18,134 nt of DNA, taken from the NCBI GenBank assembly GCA_900540005.1, contig UQEM01000043.1, forward strand, positions 1 to 18,134. Direction: 5' to 3'. Below are positions 7,133 to 15,064 of the stretch, piece after piece. This DNA comes from an uncultured Ruminococcus sp. GTDB lineage: Bacteria > Bacillota > Clostridia > Oscillospirales > Ruminococcaceae. Positions within the stretch are counted from its first letter, which is position 1. Each line of letters starts with the position of its first letter. The notes beneath the pieces are model-generated. The model saw nothing but the letters and a program-made list of their open reading frames with translations, was not told the origin of the DNA and did no database searches. Both the position numbers and the translations under genes were made by a program.

Positions 7133-10100
7133 ATGGATAATTTCAGAGTTGAAGAACCGTATGCTCAGCAGGGACTTTACAGCCCCCAGTTCGAGCACGA
7201 TAACTGCGGAATCGGCGCTGTAGTAAATATCAAGGGACAGCGCTCCAGAGAGGTCGTTGAGAATGCTCTCACGATCGTTGAAAAGCTTGAACACCGTGCA
7301 GGTAAGGACGCACAGGGAAAAACCGGTGACGGCGTTGGTATTCTTGTTCAGATACCTTATGATTTTTTCAGAGCCGAAACCGCAAAGCTTGGCTTTAATA
7401 TCGGCAGCGAGGGTGATTTCGGTGTCGGAATGTTCTTTTTCCCGCAGAACGAGCTTAAACGCAATCAGGCAAAGAAACTCTTTGAGATTATCCTCAATAA
7501 GAACGGCATGGAGCTTTTGGGCTGGAGAGAAGTTCCCTCCGTACCGTCTGTTCTCGGGGAAAAGGCTCTGGAGAGTATGCCTCATATAGTTCAGGGATTC
7601 GTAAAGAGACCTGCTGACTGCGCAAAGGGACTTGAATTTGACCGCCGTCTCTTCATTGCAAGAAGAGTTTTCGAGCAGTCAAACGAGAACACTTACGTCT
7701 GCTCGCTTTCAAGCCGCACGGTCGTTTACAAGGGAATGTTCCTTGTGCATGAACTGAGAAAATTCTACTGTGATCTGCAAAGCGAGAACTTTACATCAGC
7801 AATTGCAATGGTTCATTCAAGATTTTCCACTAACACGAACCCGAGCTGGCAGAAGGCTCACCCGAACCGTTTCATCGTCCACAACGGCGAGATAAACACA
7901 ATTACCGGTAATGCCGATAAGATGCTTGCCCGCGAGGAGACAATGTCCTGCGAGGCGCTCAAAAACGATATGTACAAGGTTCTGCCTGCAATAAATGTCA
8001 ATGGTTCGGACTCCGCACGTCTTGACAATGCGCTTGAATTCATGGTAATGTCAGGTATGCCGCTTCCGCTTGCCGTTATGATAACTATTCCCGAGCCTTG
8101 GAAGAATAATCGCACTATTTCAAAGGCAAAGTATGATTTCTACCAGTATTATGCAACTATGATGGAGCCGTGGGACGGCCCTGCCTCGATCATCTTTTCC
8201 GACGGTGAGGTTATGGGAGCAGTCCTCGACAGAAATGGTCTCCGTCCTTCGAGATACTGCATTACAAGTGACGGTTTCCTTATCCTCTCGTCCGAGACAG
8301 GCTGTATTGACATTCCGCCTGAGAAGATCGTTAAAAAGGACAGACTCCGCCCCGGCAAGATGCTCCTTGCTGATACCAAGCAGGGCCGCCTTATCGACGA
8401 TGACGAGGTAAAGAGCACTTACGCTTCACGTCAGCCTTACGGCGAGTGGCTTGACTCCAATCTTGTGCGTCTGCACGATCTCCATATCCCGAATAAGAAT
8501 GTAAGAACTTACGCTCACGAAGAACTTGCAAAGCTCCAGAAGGCTTTCGGCTATTCATATGAGGATATCCGCAGCAGCATTCTTCCAATGGCTGAAAAAG
8601 GCGCTGAACCGATAGCTTCCATGGGTTCGGATATACCGCTTCCGCCGCTCGACAAGGAAAATATACCGCTTTTCAATTATTTCCGCCAGCTTTTCGCTCA
8701 GGTAACAAATCCTCCTTTTGACGCTATCAGAGAGGAGATTGTTACTGATACAAGTATGTACATAGGCGAGGACGGAAATATTCTTGAAGAAAAGCCCGAG
8801 AACTGCCGCGTACTCAAGATCGAGAATCCTATTCTTACAGAGACTGATATGCTCAAGATCAAGAGCATGAACGTAAAGGGTCTCAAGACAGCAGTTATCC
8901 CGATCACATATTATATAGGAACTCCGCTTGAAAAGGCGATTGATCGTCTCTTTATAGAGGCTGACAAGGCTTACCGTGACGGAGCAAATATCCTCATTCT
9001 TTCAGACCGTGACGTGGACGAATATCATGTTCCGATCCCGTCTCTGCTTGCGGTTGCAGGACTTCAGCAGCACTTGGTTTCCACAAAGAAGCGTACTGCT
9101 GTGGCTATTATCCTTGAAAGTGCAGAACCGCGTGAAGTTCACCATTTTGCAGCGCTTCTCGGTTATGGCGCTTGTGCCGTTAATCCGTATCTCGCGCAGG
9201 AAACTATCCGCGACCTCATTGATACAGGAATGCTCGACAAGGACTTTTATGCAGCAGAGGACGATTACAATAACGGAATTCTCCACGGTATCGTTAAAAT
9301 CGCTTCAAAAATGGGTATTTCTACGATACAGTCCTATCAGGGTTCAAAGCTCTTTGAGGCAGTCGGTATTTCAAGCGAGGTTATCGACAAGTATTTCAGC
9401 GGTACGGTAAGCCGTATCGGCGGAATAACTCTCAGCGACATAAGCCGCCGCATAGAGCAGCTCCACAATGCTGCTTTCGATCCGCTCGGACTTGAAGTCA
9501 ACAGCGGGATACTCAGTTCCGGCAGCCATAAGCTCAGAAGCGGCAAGAGCGAGCACCTCTATACACCCGAGACCATTCATCTTCTTCAGGAAGCTGCACG
9601 CACAGGAAACTACGAGACTTACAAAAAGTATTCCGAGTGCCTGAACAGAGAGGATAACACACTCACACTCAGAAGTCTGCTCGGATTCAAGTATGATGAA
9701 AACGGCGGTATCCCGATCGACGAGGTTGAGAGTGTTGAAAGTATCTGCCACCGTTTCAAGACGGGCGCTATGTCATACGGTTCTATTTCGCAGGAGGCTC
9801 ATGAATGCATGGCGATCGCCATGAACAGTATCGGCGGAAAGTCTAACTCAGGAGAGGGCGGCGAAAGCCCGGAAAGACTGAATTCCGATCGCTGCTCAGC
9901 GATCAAACAGGTTGCATCCGGACGTTTCGGCGTAACGAGCGAGTATCTTGTTTCCGCTAAGGAGATACAGATAAAAATGGCTCAGGGAGCAAAGCCCGGA
10001 GAGGGCGGACATCTTCCGTCAGGAAAGGTTTATCCGTGGATCGCAAAGACACGTCATTCTACTCCAGGTGTTGCACTTATTTCACCTCCGCCTCACCATG

Positions 10101-11668
10101 ATATTTACTCGATCGAGGATCTTGCGCAGCTTATTTATGACCTCAAAAACGCAAATGATACGGCTCGTATCTCAGTAAAGCTTGTTTCTGAAGCAGGCGT
10201 GGGAACAGTTGCCGCAGGTGTTGCAAAGGCAGGCGCTCAGGTTATCCTTATCTCGGGTTATGACGGCGGAACAGGTGCTGCTCCGAGCAGTTCAATATAC
10301 AATGCAGGACTTCCGTGGGAGCTTGGACTTGCTGAGGCTCATCAGACGCTCAAACTCAACGGACTCCGTTCAAGAGTAAGGATCGAGACAGACGGCAAGC
10401 TTATGACAGGACGCGATGTGCTTGTTGCAGCACTTCTTGGTGCAGAGGAATTTGGCTTTGCGACAGCTCCGCTTGTAACTATGGGCTGCGTAATGATGAG
10501 AGTCTGCAACCTTGATACCTGTCCTATGGGTATCGCTACCCAGAATCCCGAGCTTAGAAAGCGTTTCCGCGGCAAGCCTGAATATATCGTAAACTTCATG
10601 CACTTTATCGCACAGGAACTTCGCGAGTACATGGCAAAGCTTGGTATCAGAACGGTTGATGAACTTATCGGCAGAACAGACCTGCTTTATAAGAAGGAAT
10701 GTCCCGAGGCTGAGAAAATGGACTTTTCGCAGATACTCACACCGTCAGAAGCAGGCGGCAAGCAGTGCTTCGATCCTGCTGATGTTTATGACTTTGAACT
10801 TGAAAAGACTGTTGACAAAACAGTCATCATGAAGAAGCTTTCATCGGCTCTCAAAAATAAGACCAAGAAAACAATTGATATAAATGTTGTGAATACTGAT
10901 CGTGCGCTCGGAACGCTTTTCGGTTCTGAGATCACTCGCCGCTGGGGCGAAAATGCACTTGATGATGACACATTCACTGTAAGGTGTACGGGAAGCGGCG
11001 GACAGAGTTTCGGCGCATTTATCCCCAAGGGACTCACTCTTGAACTTACAGGTGACAGCAACGACTACTTCGGCAAGGGACTTTCAGGCGGAAAGCTGAT
11101 ACTTTATCCGCCGAGGAATTCAGGTTTTAAGGCTGAAGAAAATATTATTGTCGGAAACGTTGCACTCTACGGAGCAACTTCGGGCAAGGCATTCATAAAC
11201 GGTATTGCAGGTGAGCGTTTCTGTGTCAGAAACTCGGGAGCTGTTGCCGTCTGCGAGGGTGTAGGCGACCACGGCTGCGAGTACATGACAGGCGGACGTG
11301 CGGTAATACTTGGCAAAACCGGCAAAAACTTCGCCGCAGGAATGTCAGGCGGTATCGCTTATGTTCTTGACGAGGACAGAGATCTTTACATGAAGCTCAA
11401 CAAGTCGCTCGTATCGCTTGAAAGCGTTACCGAAAAATATGATATACTCGAACTTAAAGGCATAATTGAAGAGCACGCCGCTGCAACGGGTTCTGAAAAG
11501 GCAAAGAAGATACTCGCCGACTTTGACAGATATGTAACGTGCTTCAAAAAGATTATCCCTCACGATTACGCAAAGATCCGCAGCACAGTCCTCTCGCTCG
11601 AAGAAAAGGGCATGACAAGCGAACAGGCGGAAATAGAAGCATTTTTTATCAACAAAAAGGAGGCGTGA
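7133..11668 (+). CDS. gltB: Glutamate synthase large subunit GltB
   Basis: Large (alpha) subunit of NADPH-type glutamate synthase: removes ammonia from glutamine and channels it to 2-oxoglutarate, giving glutamate. 1511 aa, the normal full length. A 24-residue propeptide precedes the N-terminal nucleophile Cys25 (HDNCGIGA), which must be exposed by cleavage. Domains in order: class II amidotransferase (25 to about 430, with HSRFSTNTNPSW and HNGEINT), a central domain (about 470-780), the FMN/2-oxoglutarate synthase domain (about 830-1200), and the GXGXG beta-helix domain (about 1250-1500). The 3Fe-4S ligands are Cys1119, Cys1125 and Cys1130, with the expected C-x5-C-x4-C spacing. The ATG at 7133 has only a modest ribosome site (AAAGG, 11 nt away). 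First gene of a six-gene operon; gltD follows after 3 bp. Confidence 0.98.
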   Translation: MDNFRVEEPYAQQGLYSPQFEHDNCGIGAVVNIKGQRSREVVENALTIVEKLEHRAGKDAQGKTGDGVGILVQIPYDFFRAETAKLGFNIGSEGDFGVGMFFFPQNELKRNQAKKLFEIILNKNGMELLGWREVPSVPSVLGEKALESMPHIVQGFVKRPADCAKGLEFDRRLFIARRVFEQSNENTYVCSLSSRTVVYKGMFLVHELRKFYCDLQSENFTSAIAMVHSRFSTNTNPSWQKAHPNRFIVHNGEINTITGNADKMLAREETMSCEALKNDMYKVLPAINVNGSDSARLDNALEFMVMSGMPLPLAVMITIPEPWKNNRTISKAKYDFYQYYATMMEPWDGPASIIFSDGEVMGAVLDRNGLRPSRYCITSDGFLILSSETGCIDIPPEKIVKKDRLRPGKMLLADTKQGRLIDDDEVKSTYASRQPYGEWLDSNLVRLHDLHIPNKNVRTYAHEELAKLQKAFGYSYEDIRSSILPMAEKGAEPIASMGSDIPLPPLDKENIPLFNYFRQLFAQVTNPPFDAIREEIVTDTSMYIGEDGNILEEKPENCRVLKIENPILTETDMLKIKSMNVKGLKTAVIPITYYIGTPLEKAIDRLFIEADKAYRDGANILILSDRDVDEYHVPIPSLLAVAGLQQHLVSTKKRTAVAIILESAEPREVHHFAALLGYGACAVNPYLAQETIRDLIDTGMLDKDFYAAEDDYNNGILHGIVKIASKMGISTIQSYQGSKLFEAVGISSEVIDKYFSGTVSRIGGITLSDISRRIEQLHNAAFDPLGLEVNSGILSSGSHKLRSGKSEHLYTPETIHLLQEAARTGNYETYKKYSECLNREDNTLTLRSLLGFKYDENGGIPIDEVESVESICHRFKTGAMSYGSISQEAHECMAIAMNSIGGKSNSGEGGESPERLNSDRCSAIKQVASGRFGVTSEYLVSAKEIQIKMAQGAKPGEGGHLPSGKVYPWIAKTRHSTPGVALISPPPHHDIYSIEDLAQLIYDLKNANDTARISVKLVSEAGVGTVAAGVAKAGAQVILISGYDGGTGAAPSSSIYNAGLPWELGLAEAHQTLKLNGLRSRVRIETDGKLMTGRDVLVAALLGAEEFGFATAPLVTMGCVMMRVCNLDTCPMGIATQNPELRKRFRGKPEYIVNFMHFIAQELREYMAKLGIRTVDELIGRTDLLYKKECPEAEKMDFSQILTPSEAGGKQCFDPADVYDFELEKTVDKTVIMKKLSSALKNKTKKTIDINVVNTDRALGTLFGSEITRRWGENALDDDTFTVRCTGSGGQSFGAFIPKGLTLELTGDSNDYFGKGLSGGKLILYPPRNSGFKAEENIIVGNVALYGATSGKAFINGIAGERFCVRNSGAVAVCEGVGDHGCEYMTGGRAVILGKTGKNFAAGMSGGIAYVLDEDRDLYMKLNKSLVSLESVTEKYDILELKGIIEEHAAATGSEKAKKILADFDRYVTCFKKIIPHDYAKIRSTVLSLEEKGMTSEQAEIEAFFINKKEA

Positions 11669-11671
11669 GAA

Positions 11672-13156
11672 ATGGGAAAAGCTACAGGATTCCTTGAGTA
11701 TGAAAGAAGCGAGAGCAGTGCCTCTGAGCCACTTGAGAGAATAAGGAATTTCAACGAGTTCCATACTCCGCTAAGTGAAGATAAACGCCGTCAGCAGGCG
11801 GCAAGGTGTATGGACTGCGGAGTGCCTTTCTGCCAGAACGGAAAGATGCTCTGCGGAATGATGTCGGGCTGTCCGCTTAACAATCTAATCCCTGAGTGGA
11901 ATGATCTGCTTTACCGCGGACACAAGGAGCAGGCTCTGTCGAGACTGCTCATGACCAATAATTTCCCGGAGTTTACTTCGAGAGTATGCCCGGCGCTGTG
12001 CGAAAAAGCCTGCACCTGCGGACTGAACGGCGATCCCGTTACAGTAAAGGAAAACGAAAACTCTATCATCGAGTATGGATTTTCACAGGGACTTATCAAG
12101 CCGAATATCCCGCAGGTGAGAAGCGGCAAGAAGATAGCGGTCATCGGCTCTGGACCTTCGGGTCTCTCAGTTGCCGATACCCTGAATCACAGGGGACACA
12201 GTGTGACTGTTTTTGAGCGTTCTGACAGAATAGGCGGACTTCTCATGTACGGTATCCCGAACATGAAGCTTGAAAAGCAGGTGATCGAGCGCAGAACCGA
12301 ACTTATGCGCGCTGAGGGAGTAACATTCGTTACAAATGCGGATGTCGGAAACAATGTTTCGGCAGACGAGATACTGAGCGGATTCGACGCAGCGGTACTC
12401 TGCTGCGGCTCATCAAATCCCCGTGATATAAAGGCGGAGGGACGTGACGCAAACGGCATTTACTTCGCTGTTGATTTCCTCAGATCTACTACCAAGAGCC
12501 TGCTTGACTCAAATCTCAGCGATGGAAAATATATCTCAGCCAAGGACAAAAACGTGGTAATAATCGGAGGCGGCGACACGGGTAACGACTGTGTGGGAAC
12601 TTCTGTAAGACACGGCTGCAAGTCAGTGGTTCAGATAGAAATGATGCCAAAGCTTCCCGATGAGCGCGCTGAAAACAATCCGTGGCCGGAGTGGCCGAGA
12701 GTCTGCAAGACGGACTACGGTCAGGAAGAAGCGGCAGCAGTATTCGGCAGCGACCCGAGGATCTACGAGACAACGGTCAAGGAATTTATCAAGGACGAAA
12801 ACGGCAGCCTTTGTGCCGTAAAGACAGTAAAGCTGAAATTCGAGACTGATCCGGAAAGCGGCAGGAGAGTACCGCGCGAAATAGAGGGCAGCGAGCAGGT
12901 TATCCCGTGTGAACTTTGCCTTATCGCGGCAGGATTCCTTGGCTGTCAGAGCTATGTTGCCGAAGCATTCGGTGTCGAACTCAATCAGCGCACAAATATC
13001 AAAACGGAAAACGGAAAATTTTCCACAAATGTCGAAAAGGTGTTTACCGCCGGAGATATGCATATCGGTCAGTCACTCGTAGTCCGCGCGATACGCGAGG
13101 GCAGAGACGCAGCGCGTGCAGTTGACGAATATCTCATGGGCTATACCAATCTGTAA
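11672..13156 (+). CDS. gltD: Glutamate synthase small subunit GltD
   Basis: Small (beta) subunit of glutamate synthase: takes electrons from NADPH and passes them through FAD and iron-sulfur clusters to GltB. 494 aa, normal length. The N-terminal Cys-rich region contains CMDCGVPFC (46-54), Cys61, Cys67 and the group CPALCEKACTC (106-116), the ligands of the two 4Fe-4S clusters. An FAD Rossmann motif (VIGSGPSG, about 157-164) and a second dinucleotide motif (IIGGGDTG, about residue 297) for NADPH follow. The C-terminal TAGDMHIGQSLVVRAIREGR segment is typical of the family. The ATG at 11672 follows AAAGGAGG, which overlaps the end of gltB; the gap is 3 bp, consistent with equimolar production of the two subunits. 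Confidence 0.98.
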   Translation: MGKATGFLEYERSESSASEPLERIRNFNEFHTPLSEDKRRQQAARCMDCGVPFCQNGKMLCGMMSGCPLNNLIPEWNDLLYRGHKEQALSRLLMTNNFPEFTSRVCPALCEKACTCGLNGDPVTVKENENSIIEYGFSQGLIKPNIPQVRSGKKIAVIGSGPSGLSVADTLNHRGHSVTVFERSDRIGGLLMYGIPNMKLEKQVIERRTELMRAEGVTFVTNADVGNNVSADEILSGFDAAVLCCGSSNPRDIKAEGRDANGIYFAVDFLRSTTKSLLDSNLSDGKYISAKDKNVVIIGGGDTGNDCVGTSVRHGCKSVVQIEMMPKLPDERAENNPWPEWPRVCKTDYGQEEAAAVFGSDPRIYETTVKEFIKDENGSLCAVKTVKLKFETDPESGRRVPREIEGSEQVIPCELCLIAAGFLGCQSYVAEAFGVELNQRTNIKTENGKFSTNVEKVFTAGDMHIGQSLVVRAIREGRDAARAVDEYLMGYTNL

Positions 13157-13158
13157 AT

Positions 13159-13163
13159 GGAGG
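13159..13163 (+). promoter_or_regulatory. Ribosome binding site fixing the synthetase-like start
   Basis: GGAGG ends 5 nt before the ATG at 13169. The alternative ATG at 13157 directly abuts the gltD stop and its G is the first base of this GGAGG, so the downstream start is preferred. Confidence 0.78.
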
Positions 13164-13168
13164 AAAGT

Positions 13169-14443
13169 ATGATATACTCAGAAAATGAGATACTGCAATA
13201 CGTTGAAGAAAATGACGTGAAGTTCATCAAGCTTACATTCTGCGATGTGAACGGAAAGATGAAGAATATTTCAATACTCTCATCGGAGCTTGCTGCTACT
13301 TTTGAACGTGGTGCAAGAATAACCGCGAAGAAAATAAAGGGCTTTAATGCCGCTAACGGTAAGGATCTGTTCCTTTTCCCTGACGCGGGAACAATGACTC
13401 TTCTTCCGTGGAGACCCCAGCAGGGCAGAGTTATCCGTATGTTCTGCTATATCAGATACGCTGACGGAACTCCGTTTGAGGGTGACGGCAGATACTTCCT
13501 CAAAAAGGCAATGAAGGAGGCAATAGCAAGGGGCTATTGCTTCCGTTTCGGAACATCATGCGAGTTTACGCTTTTCCGCACTTCCGAGAGCGGCAAGCCT
13601 CTGAAAAAGCCTCATGACTATGCAGGCTACTGTGATATAGCTCCTGACGACAAGGGCGAAAATATCCGCCGTGATGTCTGCCTTACAATGGAACAAATGG
13701 GTATTCATCCTGTATCTTCACGTCACGAGAGCGGCTGTGGACAGCATGAGATCGACTTCAACGCATCATCGGCGCTTAAAGCGGCAGACACATTTCTGAG
13801 TTTTAAATCTGCCGTAAAATCGGTTGCTGAGATCCACGGAGTACACGCAAGCTTTATGCCCAAACCTATCAAGGACGACTGCGGAAACGGAATGCACATA
13901 AGCTTCAGCATAACCCGTGACAGCGACCTGCTTGATGGGGCAAGCATTGAGAAAAGCGCTGTCAGGAGCGCATCGGCAGGTCTCATGAAGTATATCCGCG
14001 AGTTTACTCTGCTTACAAATTCAACTGTGAACTCATACAAGCGTCTCGGTGAGTTTTCCGCGCCGCGCAACATTGTGTGGTCATCGAGTGAGGGTTCACA
14101 GCTTTTGAGAATACCTGATGAGGGCACAGACACATTTGTTACACTTCGCGCTGCTGACTGTGCCTGCAATCCGTACTATGTGTTCGGACTTATAATTTAC
14201 GCGGCTCTTGAGGGGATCGAAAGCGGATTGGAACTTCCTCCCGAAAACAGCGGGGAAGAACTTCTCCCGAACGATCTTTCAAAGGCGGCTGACGCGGCGG
14301 AAGTTTCGGATTTCCTGAAACGCTATATTCCGCAGAATATTCTCTCGGATATGATAGCCGAGCGCAGAGCCGAGTGGAAAGAATATACAGGCGCATACGA
14401 TAAGGATGCATTTGAGGATAAGAAATATTTCTACAATCTTTAA
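13169..14443 (+). CDS. Glutamine synthetase-like protein lacking key catalytic residues
   Basis: A type I (GlnA-fold) protein of 424 aa, slightly short for the family. Start: GGAGG at 13159-13163 is 5 nt before the ATG at 13169; an in-frame ATG at 13157 overlaps that site and is rejected. Retained residues (numbered from 13169) include Glu132, Glu187 and Glu194 (HESGCGQHE), His243 (GNGMH), Arg292 (NSYKRL), Arg314 (LRIP) and Arg327. By eye alignment with canonical GlnA (Salmonella numbering), Glu129 is Ser130, Asn264 is Cys238, flap Glu327 is Ser297, Arg339 is Gly309 and metal ligand Glu357 is Thr325. I therefore doubt normal synthetase activity. It lies 12 bp after gltD and 12 bp before the ANTAR gene, so a sensor role is plausible. 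A ligase with another substrate remains possible. Confidence 0.85.
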   Translation: MIYSENEILQYVEENDVKFIKLTFCDVNGKMKNISILSSELAATFERGARITAKKIKGFNAANGKDLFLFPDAGTMTLLPWRPQQGRVIRMFCYIRYADGTPFEGDGRYFLKKAMKEAIARGYCFRFGTSCEFTLFRTSESGKPLKKPHDYAGYCDIAPDDKGENIRRDVCLTMEQMGIHPVSSRHESGCGQHEIDFNASSALKAADTFLSFKSAVKSVAEIHGVHASFMPKPIKDDCGNGMHISFSITRDSDLLDGASIEKSAVRSASAGLMKYIREFTLLTNSTVNSYKRLGEFSAPRNIVWSSSEGSQLLRIPDEGTDTFVTLRAADCACNPYYVFGLIIYAALEGIESGLELPPENSGEELLPNDLSKAADAAEVSDFLKRYIPQNILSDMIAERRAEWKEYTGAYDKDAFEDKKYFYNL

Positions 14444-14444
14444 C

Positions 14445-14449
14445 GGAGG
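14445..14449 (+). promoter_or_regulatory. Ribosome binding site for a TTG start
   Basis: GGAGG lies 6 nt before TTG at 14456. The nearby ATG at 14463 is out of frame, so the ANTAR gene must begin with TTG. A TTG start usually lowers translation, which would suit a regulator. Confidence 0.8.
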
Positions 14450-14455
14450 TATACA

Positions 14456-15037
14456 TTGGAAAATGTATTGATAATTTCGAGCAGCAAAAATGCCTCCGAA
14501 GTGCTCTCAAATTTTATGAAGGAATCATTCAGATGCGGCATAAGAACCGCAGAGACCTCATATCAGGCGAAGAACATACTCGATTCCGTGCCGTCAATAG
14601 AGCTTGCTGTGATAAATTCTCCGCTGACGGACGAATCCGGCGCAGGACTTGCCGAGTACATAATCGAGAATACGTCCGCGTACTGCATTCTGATAATCAA
14701 GGCGGAACTTGCCGAAAAGCACATGGATCGCTTTGGAAAAAGCGGTATTATCGTTATAAGCAAGCCATTCAACAGATCGTCGCTTTATCAGTTGATAAAT
14801 ACGATAGACATAGCGATAAGACGTTCATGGAAGCTCTATGAGGAAACGGTTTCTCTGGAGAAAAAGATCGAAGAGATACGCACAACAGATAAAGCAAAGT
14901 TCATGCTTATGCAGTACCGCAGCATGACGGAGGCAGAAGCTCATGAGTATCTTGAGCAGTATGCAATGAACAAGAGAAAGAAGAAAAGTTTGGCAGCACT
15001 TGAGATCATAGACAAGCTCAGCGAGCAGTATCTCTGA
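14456..15037 (+). CDS. ANTAR-domain antiterminator with degenerate receiver domain (NitR-like)
   Basis: A 193 aa RNA-binding regulator in response-regulator layout. Residues 1-120 have a CheY-like pattern, but the acidic pair after the first strand is Ser8-Ser9 (VLIISSS), the phospho-acceptor Asp is Asn54 (ELAVINSPL), and only the conserved Lys103 (ISKPF) remains, so phosphorylation is unlikely. Residues about 125-140 look like the linking coiled coil. Residues about 133-190 form the ANTAR domain, with the typical AKFMLMQ, MTEAEAHEYLEQYAM and ALEII pattern. ANTAR proteins bind paired hexaloop hairpins in nascent mRNA and stop terminators from forming; matching hairpins lie in the gltB and amtB leaders here. 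A similar gene, nitR, is known next to glnA in Clostridium saccharobutylicum. The start is TTG with GGAGG 6 nt upstream; the gene begins 12 bp after the synthetase-like gene. Confidence 0.93.
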   Translation: MENVLIISSSKNASEVLSNFMKESFRCGIRTAETSYQAKNILDSVPSIELAVINSPLTDESGAGLAEYIIENTSAYCILIIKAELAEKHMDRFGKSGIIVISKPFNRSSLYQLINTIDIAIRRSWKLYEETVSLEKKIEEIRTTDKAKFMLMQYRSMTEAEAHEYLEQYAMNKRKKKSLAALEIIDKLSEQYL

Positions 15038-15064
15038 TCACAGCGCGGCAGATGAGGTGTAAAG

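Noticed and set aside
7097..7585. Minus-strand 162-codon frame over the gltB leader and start
   Set aside because: It is antisense to the certain start of GltB and across the regulatory hairpin, without supporting signals.
13157..13168. Upstream ATG for the synthetase-like gene
   Set aside because: It overlaps the GGAGG that serves the ATG at 13169 and directly abuts the gltD stop, with no ribosome site of its own.
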